A stretch of 64,000 nucleotides of DNA from Clostridium sp. chh4-2 (GCF_002899675.1 NZ_PKUU01000028.1:1-64000); one strand, 5' to 3'; positions 1 through 7,312 are shown, counted from the stretch's first letter. Notes: generated by a model from the sequence alone, not told the origin. Translations and numbers: made by a program.

Positions 1-86
1 CCAGCATCGAAACAACCAGAATTTATACGGTTTCAAGCGGTACGGAACACAAAAAAATGCTTTCCAAATTAAAACTGCTATGTTAA
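1..86 (+). CDS. C-terminal tail of a tyrosine recombinase/integrase (partial)
   Basis: Reading from base 3, the sequence encodes a 27-residue tail ending at TAA 84-86, with the start off the window. It contains SIETTRIYTVSSGTEHKKML. The pattern (S)IxTTRIYT followed by SGxEH matches the C-terminal box of phage/transposon tyrosine recombinases, where the Tyr is the nucleophile that attacks DNA. The other two frames give no recognisable motif. Only the tail is visible, so family and specificity cannot be given. It suggests the left edge of the window is the end of an integrated or decayed mobile element, consistent with the XRE regulator next door. Confidence 0.6.
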   Translation, partial: SIETTRIYTVSSGTEHKKMLSKLKLLC

Positions 87-99
87 GAAAATAAAAAAA

Positions 100-121
100 C
101 TACATATTGTAAATTATGTAG
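100..121. repeat. 22-bp imperfect palindrome, copy 1
   Basis: CTACATA and TATGTAG half-sites flank a short AT-rich centre. It lies 14 bp past the recombinase stop. A near-identical palindrome occurs at 309-330. It may be an operator for the adjacent XRE protein or a recombination-related site. Confidence 0.5.
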
Positions 122-308
122 TGTTCTTTTGATAAATACATATTTATTATGCAATTTTTTATTTAAAAAAGCAATATGAGGGTCTCCAAAATTTGCAAAA
201 AAACTGGTTTGCAAGTAAATTTATTGTTTTTACCTTTCAATATTTCTCTTTTTAATCTTCTATAATAAATAAATATTCGCTTTTTATCTCTTATTTACCG
301 GGAAAAAA

Positions 309-330
309 CCACATAATTTACATTATGTAG
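309..330. promoter_or_regulatory. 22-bp palindrome, copy 2; candidate XRE operator
   Basis: CACATAA and TTATGTAG half-sites; the element nearly matches 100-121. It sits 66 bp upstream of the XRE start, where an autoregulatory operator would be expected. The role is inferred from position and symmetry only. Confidence 0.45.
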
Positions 331-395
331 TAAAGTTCCGGCGGGTATGACCTCGGGCCGGATTAAAAACACCAGAGAAAGCAGGGGCATCGTTT

Positions 396-599
396 ATGAC
401 TAATTTGAAAAAATGTACGCCTTTTGGAATGCAGGTAAAAATAGCGCTGATTAAAAACAACATGACGAATCAGGAATTGGCCCAAAAGCTGGGGTATACA
501 AATTCTACGATTAGTGATGTTATTTTTGGACGGAATTTAAGCCAAAGAACAAAAGAGCGGATTGCTAAAGAATTGGGAATTGAGATCGAAATGGAGTAA
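396..599 (+). CDS. Small XRE-family helix-turn-helix regulator (67 aa)
   Basis: The protein is a bare HTH domain. Helices 2-3 are NQELAQKLGYTNSTISDVIF (about residues 26-45), the classic Cro/CI layout with QELA and a recognition helix starting TNSTISD. There is no dimerisation or sensor domain. A 67-residue length is usual for Cro-like or excisionase-control regulators of mobile elements. An AGGGG ribosome-binding site precedes the ATG. It follows a recombinase tail and a repeated palindrome that may be its operator. Its targets cannot be read from the sequence. It is probably part of an element remnant. Confidence 0.75.
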   Translation: MTNLKKCTPFGMQVKIALIKNNMTNQELAQKLGYTNSTISDVIFGRNLSQRTKERIAKELGIEIEME

Positions 600-785
600 A
601 AAACGTTTTTCGATTCAACAAAGCAAGGGTTTACAGACAGGAAAGTCAGTTGGAAAAGATTGTTCTCTTTTTGCGGATAATTTTGTACGGCGGGCTTTTT
701 TTGTTATAGCCAATATGGTTAATTGGAGGACAGCTATGAAGTTGCTTAGTTTATGGATAATAAATCGTTTGTGAATTTATCATAA

Positions 786-950
786 TCAAATTTGTGGAGC
801 CACAACAGGAACTATACCAATAATATGCAAAATATCACTGTATTCCTTGCCTTTGAAAAAAATATATGCTTTTTGGCAGAACCTATATACTTCATCATCA
901 ACACCAAAATGCTCTGTAAAATAAGCGGGAGAATTTATATTTAATTCCAT
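786..950 (-). CDS. Short hypothetical protein, possibly truncated (54 aa)
   Basis: On the minus strand an ATG at 950 follows a good GGAGGGA ribosome-binding site and opens a 54-codon ORF ending at TGA 786-788. The N-terminal part reads MELNINSPAYFTEHFGVDDE, with later segments rich in aromatic residues (VYRFCQKAYIFF). It looks like the start of a folded protein that stops abruptly at VAPQI, so I suspect a C-terminal truncation by an early stop. I do not recognise the family with confidence; a resemblance to small immunity-type proteins is only an impression. It is transcribed in the same direction as the GNAT gene upstream of it. Confidence 0.45.
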   Translation of the reverse strand: MELNINSPAYFTEHFGVDDEVYRFCQKAYIFFKGKEYSDILHIIGIVPVVAPQI

Positions 951-1007
951 AGTTCCCTCCAAATCCCGATTTGTGGCGTTGTCCCACCCCTTATAAATCG
1001 GAATGTA

Positions 1008-1448
1008 TCAAATCCATTGTATAAACGCCGTCTTATCTTCGCTATTATAGCCGGCATTTCGATAGAATTGTAATGTTGCATCTTTCTTGGAACCGGTTAA
1101 CAGCATAAGCTTATAGCATTTCTCTGCTATCGCAATATCTTTCGCATAATTAAGACATATTGTGGCCAATCCTTTTTTCCTATATGCTTCATCTGTAATG
1201 ACATTTTCTATAAATGCATATGGCTGCTGGTTGTGCGTTAGATTAGGAATAATTACACAGACACAGGAAGAGACTATTTTACCATCTTCCTCCACTACAA
1301 TAATGTGATGATTATTGTCCTGTAAAATCTGATTCCAAAGTTTTGATAATTCGTCTGAATTTATAACGACTTCGCTGTTATGTAATTGTTCGTACAAATG
1401 AAGTAATCCGTTTAAATCGCTTTCCTTAACTTCTCTAACCATTGCCAC
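1008..1448 (-). CDS. GNAT-family N-acetyltransferase (146 aa)
   Basis: A single GNAT domain fills the protein. Residues 1-20 carry the usual opening MVREVKESDLNGLLHLY; strand 4 leads into the acetyl-CoA motif A (VITDEAYRKKGLATICLNYA, about residues 85-104) with the R/K-x-x-G-x-A pyrophosphate loop. The C-terminal end has the LMLLTGSKK...FYRNAGY signature in which the Tyr often acts as general acid. GTG at 1448 is preferred as start because GGAGGAGG lies 5-6 nt upstream; ATG at 1442 is possible. The substrate (small molecule, peptide or tRNA) cannot be inferred. Its neighbours do not form an obvious operon with it, apart from the short ORF downstream. Confidence 0.85.
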   Translation of the reverse strand: MAMVREVKESDLNGLLHLYEQLHNSEVVINSDELSKLWNQILQDNNHHIIVVEEDGKIVSSCVCVIIPNLTHNQQPYAFIENVITDEAYRKKGLATICLNYAKDIAIAEKCYKLMLLTGSKKDATLQFYRNAGYNSEDKTAFIQWI

Positions 1449-1764
1449 AGAACCTCCTCCAATTTAACTTCGTTAATTTCTGTTCTCTATACATTTTACT
1501 ACCATCTTTTGAATTTGTCTATGAATCCTCTGTTTTTGGAAACAGACGGAGCCCGCGCAGGGATTGGAAGGCGGAACTGTTACCTGACTTTCGCCCTCGA
1601 AAATAAAAAATCGCTAAATGCCCGTTTTATTTTGCCATTCTTTGCGATTTAATATTATATAAGCATTTTTATTACTGCGGATCAAACAGTTACATATTAA
1701 AAAAGGAGTTACAGAAGCCTTTGATAAAAAAATGCTGCTGAAGCGGCAGAATGTGAGGAAAAGA
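1449..1764. other. Intergenic region upstream of the CheY-like gene
   Basis: No ORF is credible here. At about 1606-1650 there is an inverted repeat with AAATCGC / GCGATTT arms enclosing a T-rich loop. It could be a regulatory hairpin or a decayed terminator. No clear sigma-A promoter was identified. Confidence 0.4.
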
Positions 1765-2127
1765 ATGGAAGAAAAAATATTAATCGTGGATGACGCGGCA
1801 TTTATCCGGCTTCTGATTAAGAATACATTAAAACGCGCCGGTTTCAGCCGCTTTTTAGAAGCTGAAAAAGGAAAAGAAGCGCTAGAACTGTATAAAAAAG
1901 AAAAGCCTGATCTCGTAATACTTGATATAACCATGGGAGGAATGTCCGGCCTAGAAGTATTAGAAGCCCTGATAAACATAGACCACCAAGCCCGCGTCAT
2001 CATGTGCTCCTCAGTCGGAAAAGAAGAAATAGTCCAAAAAGCACTAAACCTAGGCGCCTGGTCTTTCCTGGTAAAACCCTTTAACCCAGAAACCCTGTCC
2101 CAATTGGTCCAGAACGCTTTTACCTAA
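1765..2127 (+). CDS. Single-domain CheY-like response regulator (120 aa)
   Basis: A stand-alone receiver domain. The acidic pair is in ILIVDDAAF (D9-D10), the phospho-acceptor is Asp54 in LVILDITMGGMSG, the switch residue follows in VIMCSSVGKEE, and the conserved Lys is in WSFLVKPFNPE. All catalytic residues are present, so it should accept phosphate. No output domain follows, so it acts through protein-protein contacts, as in chemotaxis or sporulation phosphorelays. ATG 1765 is chosen because GAGGAAA sits just upstream; the ORF stays open to 1732 without a better site. No cognate kinase is adjacent. Confidence 0.85.
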   Translation: MEEKILIVDDAAFIRLLIKNTLKRAGFSRFLEAEKGKEALELYKKEKPDLVILDITMGGMSGLEVLEALINIDHQARVIMCSSVGKEEIVQKALNLGAWSFLVKPFNPETLSQLVQNAFT

Positions 2128-2198
2128 GAATATCCCTTCACACCATACTCAATCTACCTGAATAAGCAGTTTGCTTTTCACCAGGCCAGCGAAAACCA

Positions 2199-2436
2199 GC
2201 ATGGAATCGGGAGGCGGAACCGGGAGACGAAGGTTGAAGGGGCTGTCCGGGCCGGGGAAGGAAGATGCGGGCAAATGGGATCGTATGGAACCCCTTTAGT
2301 GCTGCCTCGTTCTGTCCTTACGGGCCTTAGCAGCACTTAGGGGCGAATCCCGAATCCCATTTGCCCGCATCTTCCTTCCCCGGCCCGGACAGCCCCTTCA
2401 ACCTTCGTCTCCCGGTTCCGCCTCCCGATTCCATGC
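2199..2436. repeat. Giant inverted repeat 1: perfect 82-bp arms
   Basis: Bases 2199-2280 are the exact reverse complement of 2355-2436 by base-by-base comparison. The 74-bp loop contains a nested imperfect stem (CCCCTTTAGTGCTGC at 2291-2305 against 2330-2343). Transcribed, it would form a hairpin far longer than a terminator. It begins 20 bp beyond the stop codon of the minus-strand receiver gene 2457-2819. It may be a palindromic mobile unit or a processed structured RNA. Confidence 0.85.
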
Positions 2437-2456
2437 GTCCCCTCGCCAGTAAACGC

Positions 2457-2819
2457 TTATTCCCCCACCCCCATGCACCGCCCCAGGGCCTGCTGCATTT
2501 TTTGATAGGTCACCGGTTTTTTCCCAAACCAGGACAGACAAAGTCTGTACGCCTGTACTCCAAAATCCAGGTCGGAAAACCAGATGAATTTCTCATGCGG
2601 CAGATGGATGCTGGTGATGAGGTTCAGCCCGTCAACCCCATTCTGGGCAATGACGATTATGTCGGGTTCCGCCTGCCGGAGCATATCAAATAATTCTGGC
2701 CAGTTTTTACATCCTTTGGCCGATACCTCCTGGTTTTTCTGGGCGCAGAAACGCCTGACATATTCTAAAATCTCTTCCCGTTCCGCCGGGTCAGAGGTAC
2801 AGACAATTATATTCCACAT
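2457..2819 (-). CDS. Solitary degenerate receiver-domain protein (120 aa)
   Basis: The protein has the outline of an AgrA/LytTR-type receiver: MWNIIVCTSDPAEREE at the N-terminus, a central hydrophobic strand PDIIVIAQNGVDGLNLI, and GKKPVTYQKMQQAL matching the KP-loop and last helix. The canonical acidic pair is missing at the N-terminus (CTSD instead of DD) and the phospho-acceptor position in IVIAQNGVDG is not Asp, so it is probably a pseudo-receiver that is not phosphorylated. No output domain follows. ATG 2819 is chosen over the longer reading to 2873 because AGGAGG lies 7 nt upstream. The gene is bracketed by two giant inverted repeats and is divergent from the LytTR regulator at 3259. Confidence 0.6.
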   Translation of the reverse strand: MWNIIVCTSDPAEREEILEYVRRFCAQKNQEVSAKGCKNWPELFDMLRQAEPDIIVIAQNGVDGLNLITSIHLPHEKFIWFSDLDFGVQAYRLCLSWFGKKPVTYQKMQQALGRCMGVGE

Positions 2820-2843
2820 AGAATTCCTCCTTTCCGTATGGGG

Positions 2844-3084
2844 TTCGGGTTTCAAAAGGTCTTGCCCCTGCAAATTGTCTGAATTGTTTGTCAGGGTTCG
2901 GAATTAAGGACTCCTAAGACCGCCAAATTTTGCTAAAAGCGAGACGAAAATGCAGAACTCGCTGCGCTCAGACATGCTGTCATTTTCGTCTCAACGCTAA
3001 ATCCGGCAGTCTAAGGATTCCTAAATTCCTGCACATGCAAACAATTCAGACAATTTGCAGGGGCAAGACCTTTTGAAACCCGAA
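2844..3084. repeat. Giant inverted repeat 2: perfect 47-bp arms with nested stem
   Basis: Bases 2844-2890 are the exact reverse complement of 3038-3084. Pairing continues inward imperfectly (GGAATTAAGGACTCCT against a matching segment near 3010-3030, and GAGACGAAAATG near 2941 against 2980-2992), giving a stem that uses most of the 241 bp. It lies between the start of the 2457-2819 gene and the LytTR regulator, so it occupies the 5' leader or promoter area of the minus-strand gene. Confidence 0.85.
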
Positions 3085-3258
3085 TCCGTATGATCCATTA
3101 ATTTAACTTTAACATAGATGAAAAGACGGCGGTTTACAAGCGCCGGGCCTGAAAGTGACGTTTTTTGGCCTGAACTTACATTGCGGGAATCCAATTCTTC
3201 TTGTAAAATAGTCTTTAACAGGCAAATTGTTTGACGATGCGGGAGGGGGACTTCTGAG

Positions 3259-3984
3259 ATGAAAGCCGCTATTATAGATGACCTTGCGATTTGCAGGGAG
3301 GAAATGCGTGAGAGTTTGAATCGCTATTTGGACGAAACTTATTCGGGGGACATGCCGGTGATCCGGGAGTTTGAAAGCGGGGAGGATTTTTTGTCCCATT
3401 TCAGGCCGGGGGACTATGACATTATTTTTATTGATCAGTATATGAATGGGTTATCCGGAATCAACACCGCCAAAAAAATCCGGGAAAAGGACGAGCTGGC
3501 AGCTCTTGTATTTGTCACTACCAGTCTCAGCCATGCCATAGACAGTTACGAGGTGAGGGCCTGCGGTTATCTGGTTAAACCATATACATATGAGAAATTC
3601 AGGAAAACCATGGAACTTACCCATCTGGAAAAGATACGAAGCGCCCGCTTTATCAGCGTAGAACAGAATAAGTTTTTGCTGCGGGAGATTCTCTGGTGTG
3701 ACCGTGACGGACATTATATTCAGATACATACTGAAAAGAGGGGCATGTTCCGCTCCCGCATCCCTTTTGCGGAACTGACCGGGCTATTGGCGCCTTACCG
3801 GCAGTTTGTGAACTGCTATAAGAGCTGTATTGTCAATATGGACCGGGTGGAACAGGTGGACGGCCTGGATTTTTTGCTGGATACCGGTGACAGAGTTCCT
3901 TTTTCCGGGAGGAAAAAGAAAGAGATGGAAGAGCTTTTTGATGAGTATTTATTCTGGAGGGAAAGGGAGGATGAGATGGAATGA
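3259..3984 (+). CDS. LytTR-family response regulator (241 aa)
   Basis: Receiver domain (about residues 1-120) with the acidic pair D7-D8, phospho-acceptor Asp59 in IIFIDQYMNGLSG, and conserved Lys107 in GYLVKPYTYEKF. The C-terminal LytTR DNA-binding domain (about 135-235) shows FVNCYKSCIVNMDRVEQ and VPFSGRKKKEMEE, the AgrA/LytR pattern. Such proteins bind direct repeats upstream of peptide-signalling, adhesion or secretion genes. The stop overlaps the kinase start by 4 bp, so the two are translationally coupled and form a two-component pair. Its position directly before the secretion locus makes that locus a plausible target, which is inference. Confidence 0.92.
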   Translation: MKAAIIDDLAICREEMRESLNRYLDETYSGDMPVIREFESGEDFLSHFRPGDYDIIFIDQYMNGLSGINTAKKIREKDELAALVFVTTSLSHAIDSYEVRACGYLVKPYTYEKFRKTMELTHLEKIRSARFISVEQNKFLLREILWCDRDGHYIQIHTEKRGMFRSRIPFAELTGLLAPYRQFVNCYKSCIVNMDRVEQVDGLDFLLDTGDRVPFSGRKKKEMEELFDEYLFWREREDEME

Positions 3985-5318
3985 TGAAGGTGATTGACAC
4001 TTTGATGGTTATCGCATTTCCCCTTTTGGATTTTCTTCCCTTCAGTCTGCCCCAGTACTGGCTTTTTCGGGACAAGCTGAGGATTCCGTTCCGATATACG
4101 GTGATGGTGCTGTTTTCCCTTACGGTCATCAACTGCGCAGCTTTTTATGTGGTCAATCTGGGCGGATATGAAGCGGCGGCGCAGTGTACCACATTGATGC
4201 GCTACAGCTTTCTGTTGTTCTATATGACCTTGTCTTTTCTGTTTATCAAGGAGCGGTTCACTAAAGTGCTGTTTACCAATCTGCTGCTGATTGCCTGGGC
4301 CTTTTTCGTCTATGGCAATGCCAATTATATTGAAAGCCGTTACTTTTGGGATTTCTCCGACCGTCATCCGTACTTGATTTACAATATTGCCCGAGTGGTG
4401 ATTTATCTGATAATCAGCCCGTTTATGCTCCGGTTTTTCTACCGGACCGTAGCCAGCGCCCTGAAAATTGAGGATAAATCCATATGGCGGTATCTGTGGG
4501 AGATTCCGCTGTTTTCCACGATGTTCGGAATGCTGTACTGTTTCACCGATGATGTTTATGCTTATGCCACACGGCAGTTTATCGTGTCCCGCTACCTTAT
4601 GCTGTTCGGTACCTGCTATGTGTCCTATGTTGCGTTGAAAGTTCTGGAAATCTCCCGCAGCCGCACACAGTTAGAAGAGAAGCTGAAATATGCGGACCGG
4701 AGTCTGATGGCTCAGAAAAAGCAGTTTGACAGCCTTTCTGCCCACATGGATGAGATGAGGAAGGCCCGCCATGACCTGCGCCAGCATCTGACCGTGGTAC
4801 AGTCCTATATTGACCGGGATGATAAGGCGGGACTGGCGGATTATCTGGACATTTACCAAAGTAAGCTTCCGCCCGATGTGACGGAATATTTCTGCAGAGA
4901 CGACGTGGTAAATGCGGTTATCAGCTATTATGCGTCAATGGCGCGGGAGGCGGGAATCGAATTTATGTCGAAAGTCTCTTATCCCAAGGAATGTCCCATG
5001 TCCAGAACCGATATTACGGTACTTTTAGGAAATTTGCTGGAAAATGCCGTGGAGGCCTGTAAAAAGGAAAAGGACTGCCAAAAGTTTATTAAGCTCAGAG
5101 TGAAACAGAGGGGGCAGTCTTCACTGCTGATTCTGGTAGATAATACGTGCCGGACGCCGGTATCATTTAAAGACGGAACGCCTCTGTCCACCAAACGGGA
5201 AGGCGAGGGGATCGGCACCGCTTCGGTACGCGAAATTGCCGCCCGTTATGGGGGAACCGTGAAATTTGAACAGCGGGACGGCGTATTTTTCGCCTCTGTT
5301 TCATTGAAGACAGTTTAG
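3981..5318 (+). CDS. GHKL sensor histidine kinase, AgrC-like (445 aa)
   Basis: The first ~220 residues are a string of about six hydrophobic membrane segments with no large extracellular loop, as in peptide-sensing AgrC/ComD kinases. A coiled linker (TQLEEKLKYADRSLMAQKKQ) leads to the phospho-acceptor His264 in KARHDLRQHLTVVQSY. The ATPase domain has the N box (GNLLENAVEACKK, about 348-360) and G box (GEGIGTASVREIAARYGG, about 407-424). It should autophosphorylate and hand phosphate to the LytTR regulator encoded just upstream. No peptide precursor gene was recognised nearby, so the signal is unknown. Confidence 0.92.
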   Translation: MMKVIDTLMVIAFPLLDFLPFSLPQYWLFRDKLRIPFRYTVMVLFSLTVINCAAFYVVNLGGYEAAAQCTTLMRYSFLLFYMTLSFLFIKERFTKVLFTNLLLIAWAFFVYGNANYIESRYFWDFSDRHPYLIYNIARVVIYLIISPFMLRFFYRTVASALKIEDKSIWRYLWEIPLFSTMFGMLYCFTDDVYAYATRQFIVSRYLMLFGTCYVSYVALKVLEISRSRTQLEEKLKYADRSLMAQKKQFDSLSAHMDEMRKARHDLRQHLTVVQSYIDRDDKAGLADYLDIYQSKLPPDVTEYFCRDDVVNAVISYYASMAREAGIEFMSKVSYPKECPMSRTDITVLLGNLLENAVEACKKEKDCQKFIKLRVKQRGQSSLLILVDNTCRTPVSFKDGTPLSTKREGEGIGTASVREIAARYGGTVKFEQRDGVFFASVSLKTV

Positions 5319-5373
5319 GGAAAATATGAATGATAAAAAGCTCGAATTGTGTCGTAATTGTGTAAAACAGAGA

Positions 5374-5402
5374 TTGCTTAATTGTATGAACTGGTATAAA
5401 AT
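5374..5402 (+). promoter_or_regulatory. Sigma-A-type promoter upstream of the first zinc-ribbon gene
   Basis: TTGCTT (5374-5379) and TAAAAT (5397-5402) are separated by 17 bp. Transcription would start near 5409, leaving a leader of about 135 nt before the gene at 5545. Confidence 0.55.
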
Positions 5403-5544
5403 GGCCTTGAATCAGGTTGTTCATCATGCCTGATGTGCATTTTATCAGGAATTATGCGGTAGCAGTATTAATTGAGTTAGAATAAGGCTATCAAATAAAT
5501 CACTGATAGATAAAGACCAAGAGATACAAAAGGAGGAAATGAGT

Positions 5545-6393
5545 ATGTTTTGCCCAAATTGTGGAACAGAGCTTCCAGATGATTCCGTGTTCTGTGGAAC
5601 TTGCGGACAGAGAGTAGACGAAGAGGCAGGTGGCGTACAGCAGCCATCAGGTTATGTGAATCAGCCGGTATATGAGGCAGAGCCGGCTCCGGTACAGAAC
5701 AACAAGAAGAATGTTAAGCTGATCGGAGGTCTTGCGGCCGGAGCATTGGCATTGATCGTGATCGTGGTGATCGCGATGAAGGTTTTCGGAGGCGGAAGCT
5801 ATACAAAGCCTTTGAATCAGGTATGCAAATTACTGAATAACAGAGATACTAAGATTGAAAAATACGTAGATGCGGTATGTCCTAAGTTCATGGTAAACGC
5901 GTATAACAATGGTGTCAGCCTCATGAGCGACATAGACGGATTTGACGAGGCTATGGACGAGGCCAAAGATGAATTAAGCGACGGATTTGACGATTTGAAG
6001 GAAATGTACGGAAAAGATTTCAAAGTGAAATACGAAATCCTGGATAAAGACAAGATGAGCAAGAGCGATCTTAAAAAGGTTAAAAGTTCCTATAAAAACC
6101 TTCGTTCTTATCTGGAATGGGTACAGGAAGACGGTAGATTTTACGGAGATATTGAGGATGAACTGGATTCCTCTACGCTTAAAAAATTCAATAAATTAGT
6201 GAATCAGCTTTCTGACGATTTAAAAGATATTGAGGTGACAGACGGATATACTCTGGAAGTTAATATCAGCATTGAAGGAAAAGAAGATGACGATGACCAG
6301 GATATTACGGTGAACGTAATTAAGGTTAACGGTAAGTGGTGTATCGATATAACTTCCGGTGATTTTAACATCGTTTCCAGCCTTTTGTGGTAG
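5545..6393 (+). CDS. Zinc-ribbon, single-pass membrane protein with acidic outer domain (282 aa)
   Basis: The N-terminal zinc ribbon is MFCPNCGTELPDDSVFCGTC (two CxxC pairs). A linker rich in P, Q and E leads to one transmembrane helix (IGGLAAGALALIVIVVIAM, about residues 57-77), then a ~200-residue exported domain very rich in D, E and K. Its end (INVNGKWCIDI-like segment) resembles the strand closing NTF2-like domains, but this is weak. ATG 5545 is chosen because AGGAGG at 5531-5536 gives 8-nt spacing; the upstream ATG 5539 is too close. It shares the zinc ribbon-TM-outer domain plan with genes 16-24 kb downstream and appears to be a detached member of that family. Confidence 0.75.
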   Translation: MFCPNCGTELPDDSVFCGTCGQRVDEEAGGVQQPSGYVNQPVYEAEPAPVQNNKKNVKLIGGLAAGALALIVIVVIAMKVFGGGSYTKPLNQVCKLLNNRDTKIEKYVDAVCPKFMVNAYNNGVSLMSDIDGFDEAMDEAKDELSDGFDDLKEMYGKDFKVKYEILDKDKMSKSDLKKVKSSYKNLRSYLEWVQEDGRFYGDIEDELDSSTLKKFNKLVNQLSDDLKDIEVTDGYTLEVNISIEGKEDDDDQDITVNVIKVNGKWCIDITSGDFNIVSSLLW

Positions 6394-6414
6394 TAAAACC
6401 GGATGTAAATCAGC

Positions 6415-6443
6415 TTGTCGTAATACCGTTTACATGGTATACT
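6415..6443 (+). promoter_or_regulatory. Sigma-A-type promoter for the RNA/leader before the secretion locus
   Basis: TTGTCG (6415-6420) and TATACT (6438-6443) with exactly 17 bp between them. The predicted start is near 6450. Confidence 0.65.
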
Positions 6444-6449
6444 TGAACC

Positions 6450-6592
6450 ATTAAAAAAAGATTTTACACACAGGGGAAGTATGATGAGCGTGGTCGTAAA
6501 AGCTGGTTTCGAAAATCGAAAGGAGCAGAATACTGGTATTGTGATGACGCAAGCCATCACAATGCTGGATATTCGGGCTCTTTTTTTGATAT
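6450..6592 (+). ncRNA. Candidate small structured RNA or attenuator leader
   Basis: It lies directly downstream of a good promoter. It contains a short hairpin (TTTCGA-AAA-TCGAAA near 6507-6521) and a long composite stem: GAGC/GAAT pairing with ATTC/GCTC around an inner ATTGTGATG...CATCACAAT stem, followed at once by seven T residues near 6580-6588. That is the shape of an intrinsic terminator on a transcript of about 140 nt. The inner loop flanks (ACTGGT and GCTGGAT) are symmetric, suggesting a motif. A 38-codon ORF (ATG 6481, AGGGGA upstream, ending near 6597) overlaps it and could instead be a leader peptide. I do not recognise a known riboswitch class. Confidence 0.4.
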
Positions 6593-6605
6593 CATAGCAA
6601 ACGCC

Positions 6606-6627
6606 GGAGTCTGACTTGTCAGACTCC
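6606..6627 (+). terminator. Perfect hairpin, terminator-like
   Basis: GGAGTCTGAC and GTCAGACTCC form a perfect 10-bp stem with a 2-nt loop, followed by TTATTTAT. It is the second terminator-like structure between the promoter at 6415 and the secretion operon, so the operon may be reached by read-through or anti-termination. Confidence 0.6.
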
Positions 6628-6667
6628 TTATTTATAAAAAGAATTTAGAAAACAGGGGGGAGTCCCG

Positions 6668-7273
6668 GTGAAAATGGGTTTCAAATTACTAAATAATCCA
6701 TTCTATATAATAATCGGTGTAATAGTTATAATTGTTATCATAGCTCTCATAACCGTTTCGAAAACCGGAAAAAGGAAGAAGGAACAGCGCAGGCTTGCCA
6801 TGGAAAAACTGCGGGAAGAAGCGTTGGACCGGGCTCTTGAAAATCCGGCTAAAAAGAAAGAGGTGAAAGAGAGAAAAGGTCTTCAGCGCCCTGTTGCGGT
6901 GGATTATGGACAGGATGAAAAAGCGCTGAAACGGGAAGCCCCGGCCCGCGGCAGATGTATGCTGGAGCTGACCGAGATCAATGAATTATCGACGAGAAAA
7001 TATCTGCTGAACCCATCTGAAGTCATAAGGATCGGAAGGCAGTTTGATGTAAATACAATTGTGATCAATAATCAAAGCCTGTCGGAACGCCAGTGTGAGA
7101 TTTTTCAGTACGGACAGGATTTATATATCAGAAACTGCCAAATGTCGGTTCCCACCATATTGCTTCGAAAGTCGGATTCCGTCATTGTAGATGAAAGAGG
7201 CATTAAAATACAGTCAGGAGACTGCATCAGCGCCGGTTCCGTCCGGTTAGAAGTTTCCATTATCAGAAATTGA
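6668..7273 (+). CDS. Membrane-anchored FHA-domain protein (201 aa)
   Basis: A single N-terminal membrane helix (about residues 11-29, IIIGVIVIIVIIALITV) is followed by a basic linker and a C-terminal FHA domain (about 115-200). The FHA core is visible as VIRIGRQFDVNTIVI, then SLSERQCEIFQ, the position of the G-R and S-x-R-H phosphothreonine-binding loops. Here the usual SRxH His is Q/C, so binding may be altered. FHA domains read threonine phosphorylation, and a Ser/Thr kinase lies 12 kb downstream in the same locus. GTG 6668 is 5 nt from AGGGGGGAG; ATG 6674 is also possible. It is the first gene of the secretion operon. Confidence 0.8.
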   Translation: MKMGFKLLNNPFYIIIGVIVIIVIIALITVSKTGKRKKEQRRLAMEKLREEALDRALENPAKKKEVKERKGLQRPVAVDYGQDEKALKREAPARGRCMLELTEINELSTRKYLLNPSEVIRIGRQFDVNTIVINNQSLSERQCEIFQYGQDLYIRNCQMSVPTILLRKSDSVIVDERGIKIQSGDCISAGSVRLEVSIIRN

Positions 7274-7312
7274 TGAGGAAAAGCCGTCTTTGCCTGCAGA
7301 ATGGAGAAAAAT

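Larger units (their letters stand above)
87..395. other. AT-rich intergenic stretch between recombinase tail and XRE gene
   Basis: This 309-bp stretch holds no credible ORF. Its only clear structure is the pair of 22-bp palindromes (100-121 and 309-330). The middle is homopolymer-rich (runs of A and T), typical of a promoter or attachment region. No promoter could be assigned confidently. Confidence 0.5.

Noticed and set aside
562-774. 70-aa ORF overlapping the XRE gene
   Set aside because: It overlaps the XRE gene, lacks a ribosome-binding site and has no domain; probably a chance frame in AT-rich DNA.
1606-1650. Hairpin before the CheY-like gene as a riboswitch
   Set aside because: Only a single AT-rich stem is visible and no conserved riboswitch core; it may be a decayed terminator.
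2361-2907. Plus-strand ORFs at 2361-2693 and 2584-2907
   Set aside because: They are complements of the inverted repeat and of the minus-strand receiver gene; their composition (many Pro, Ser) is that of a shadow frame.
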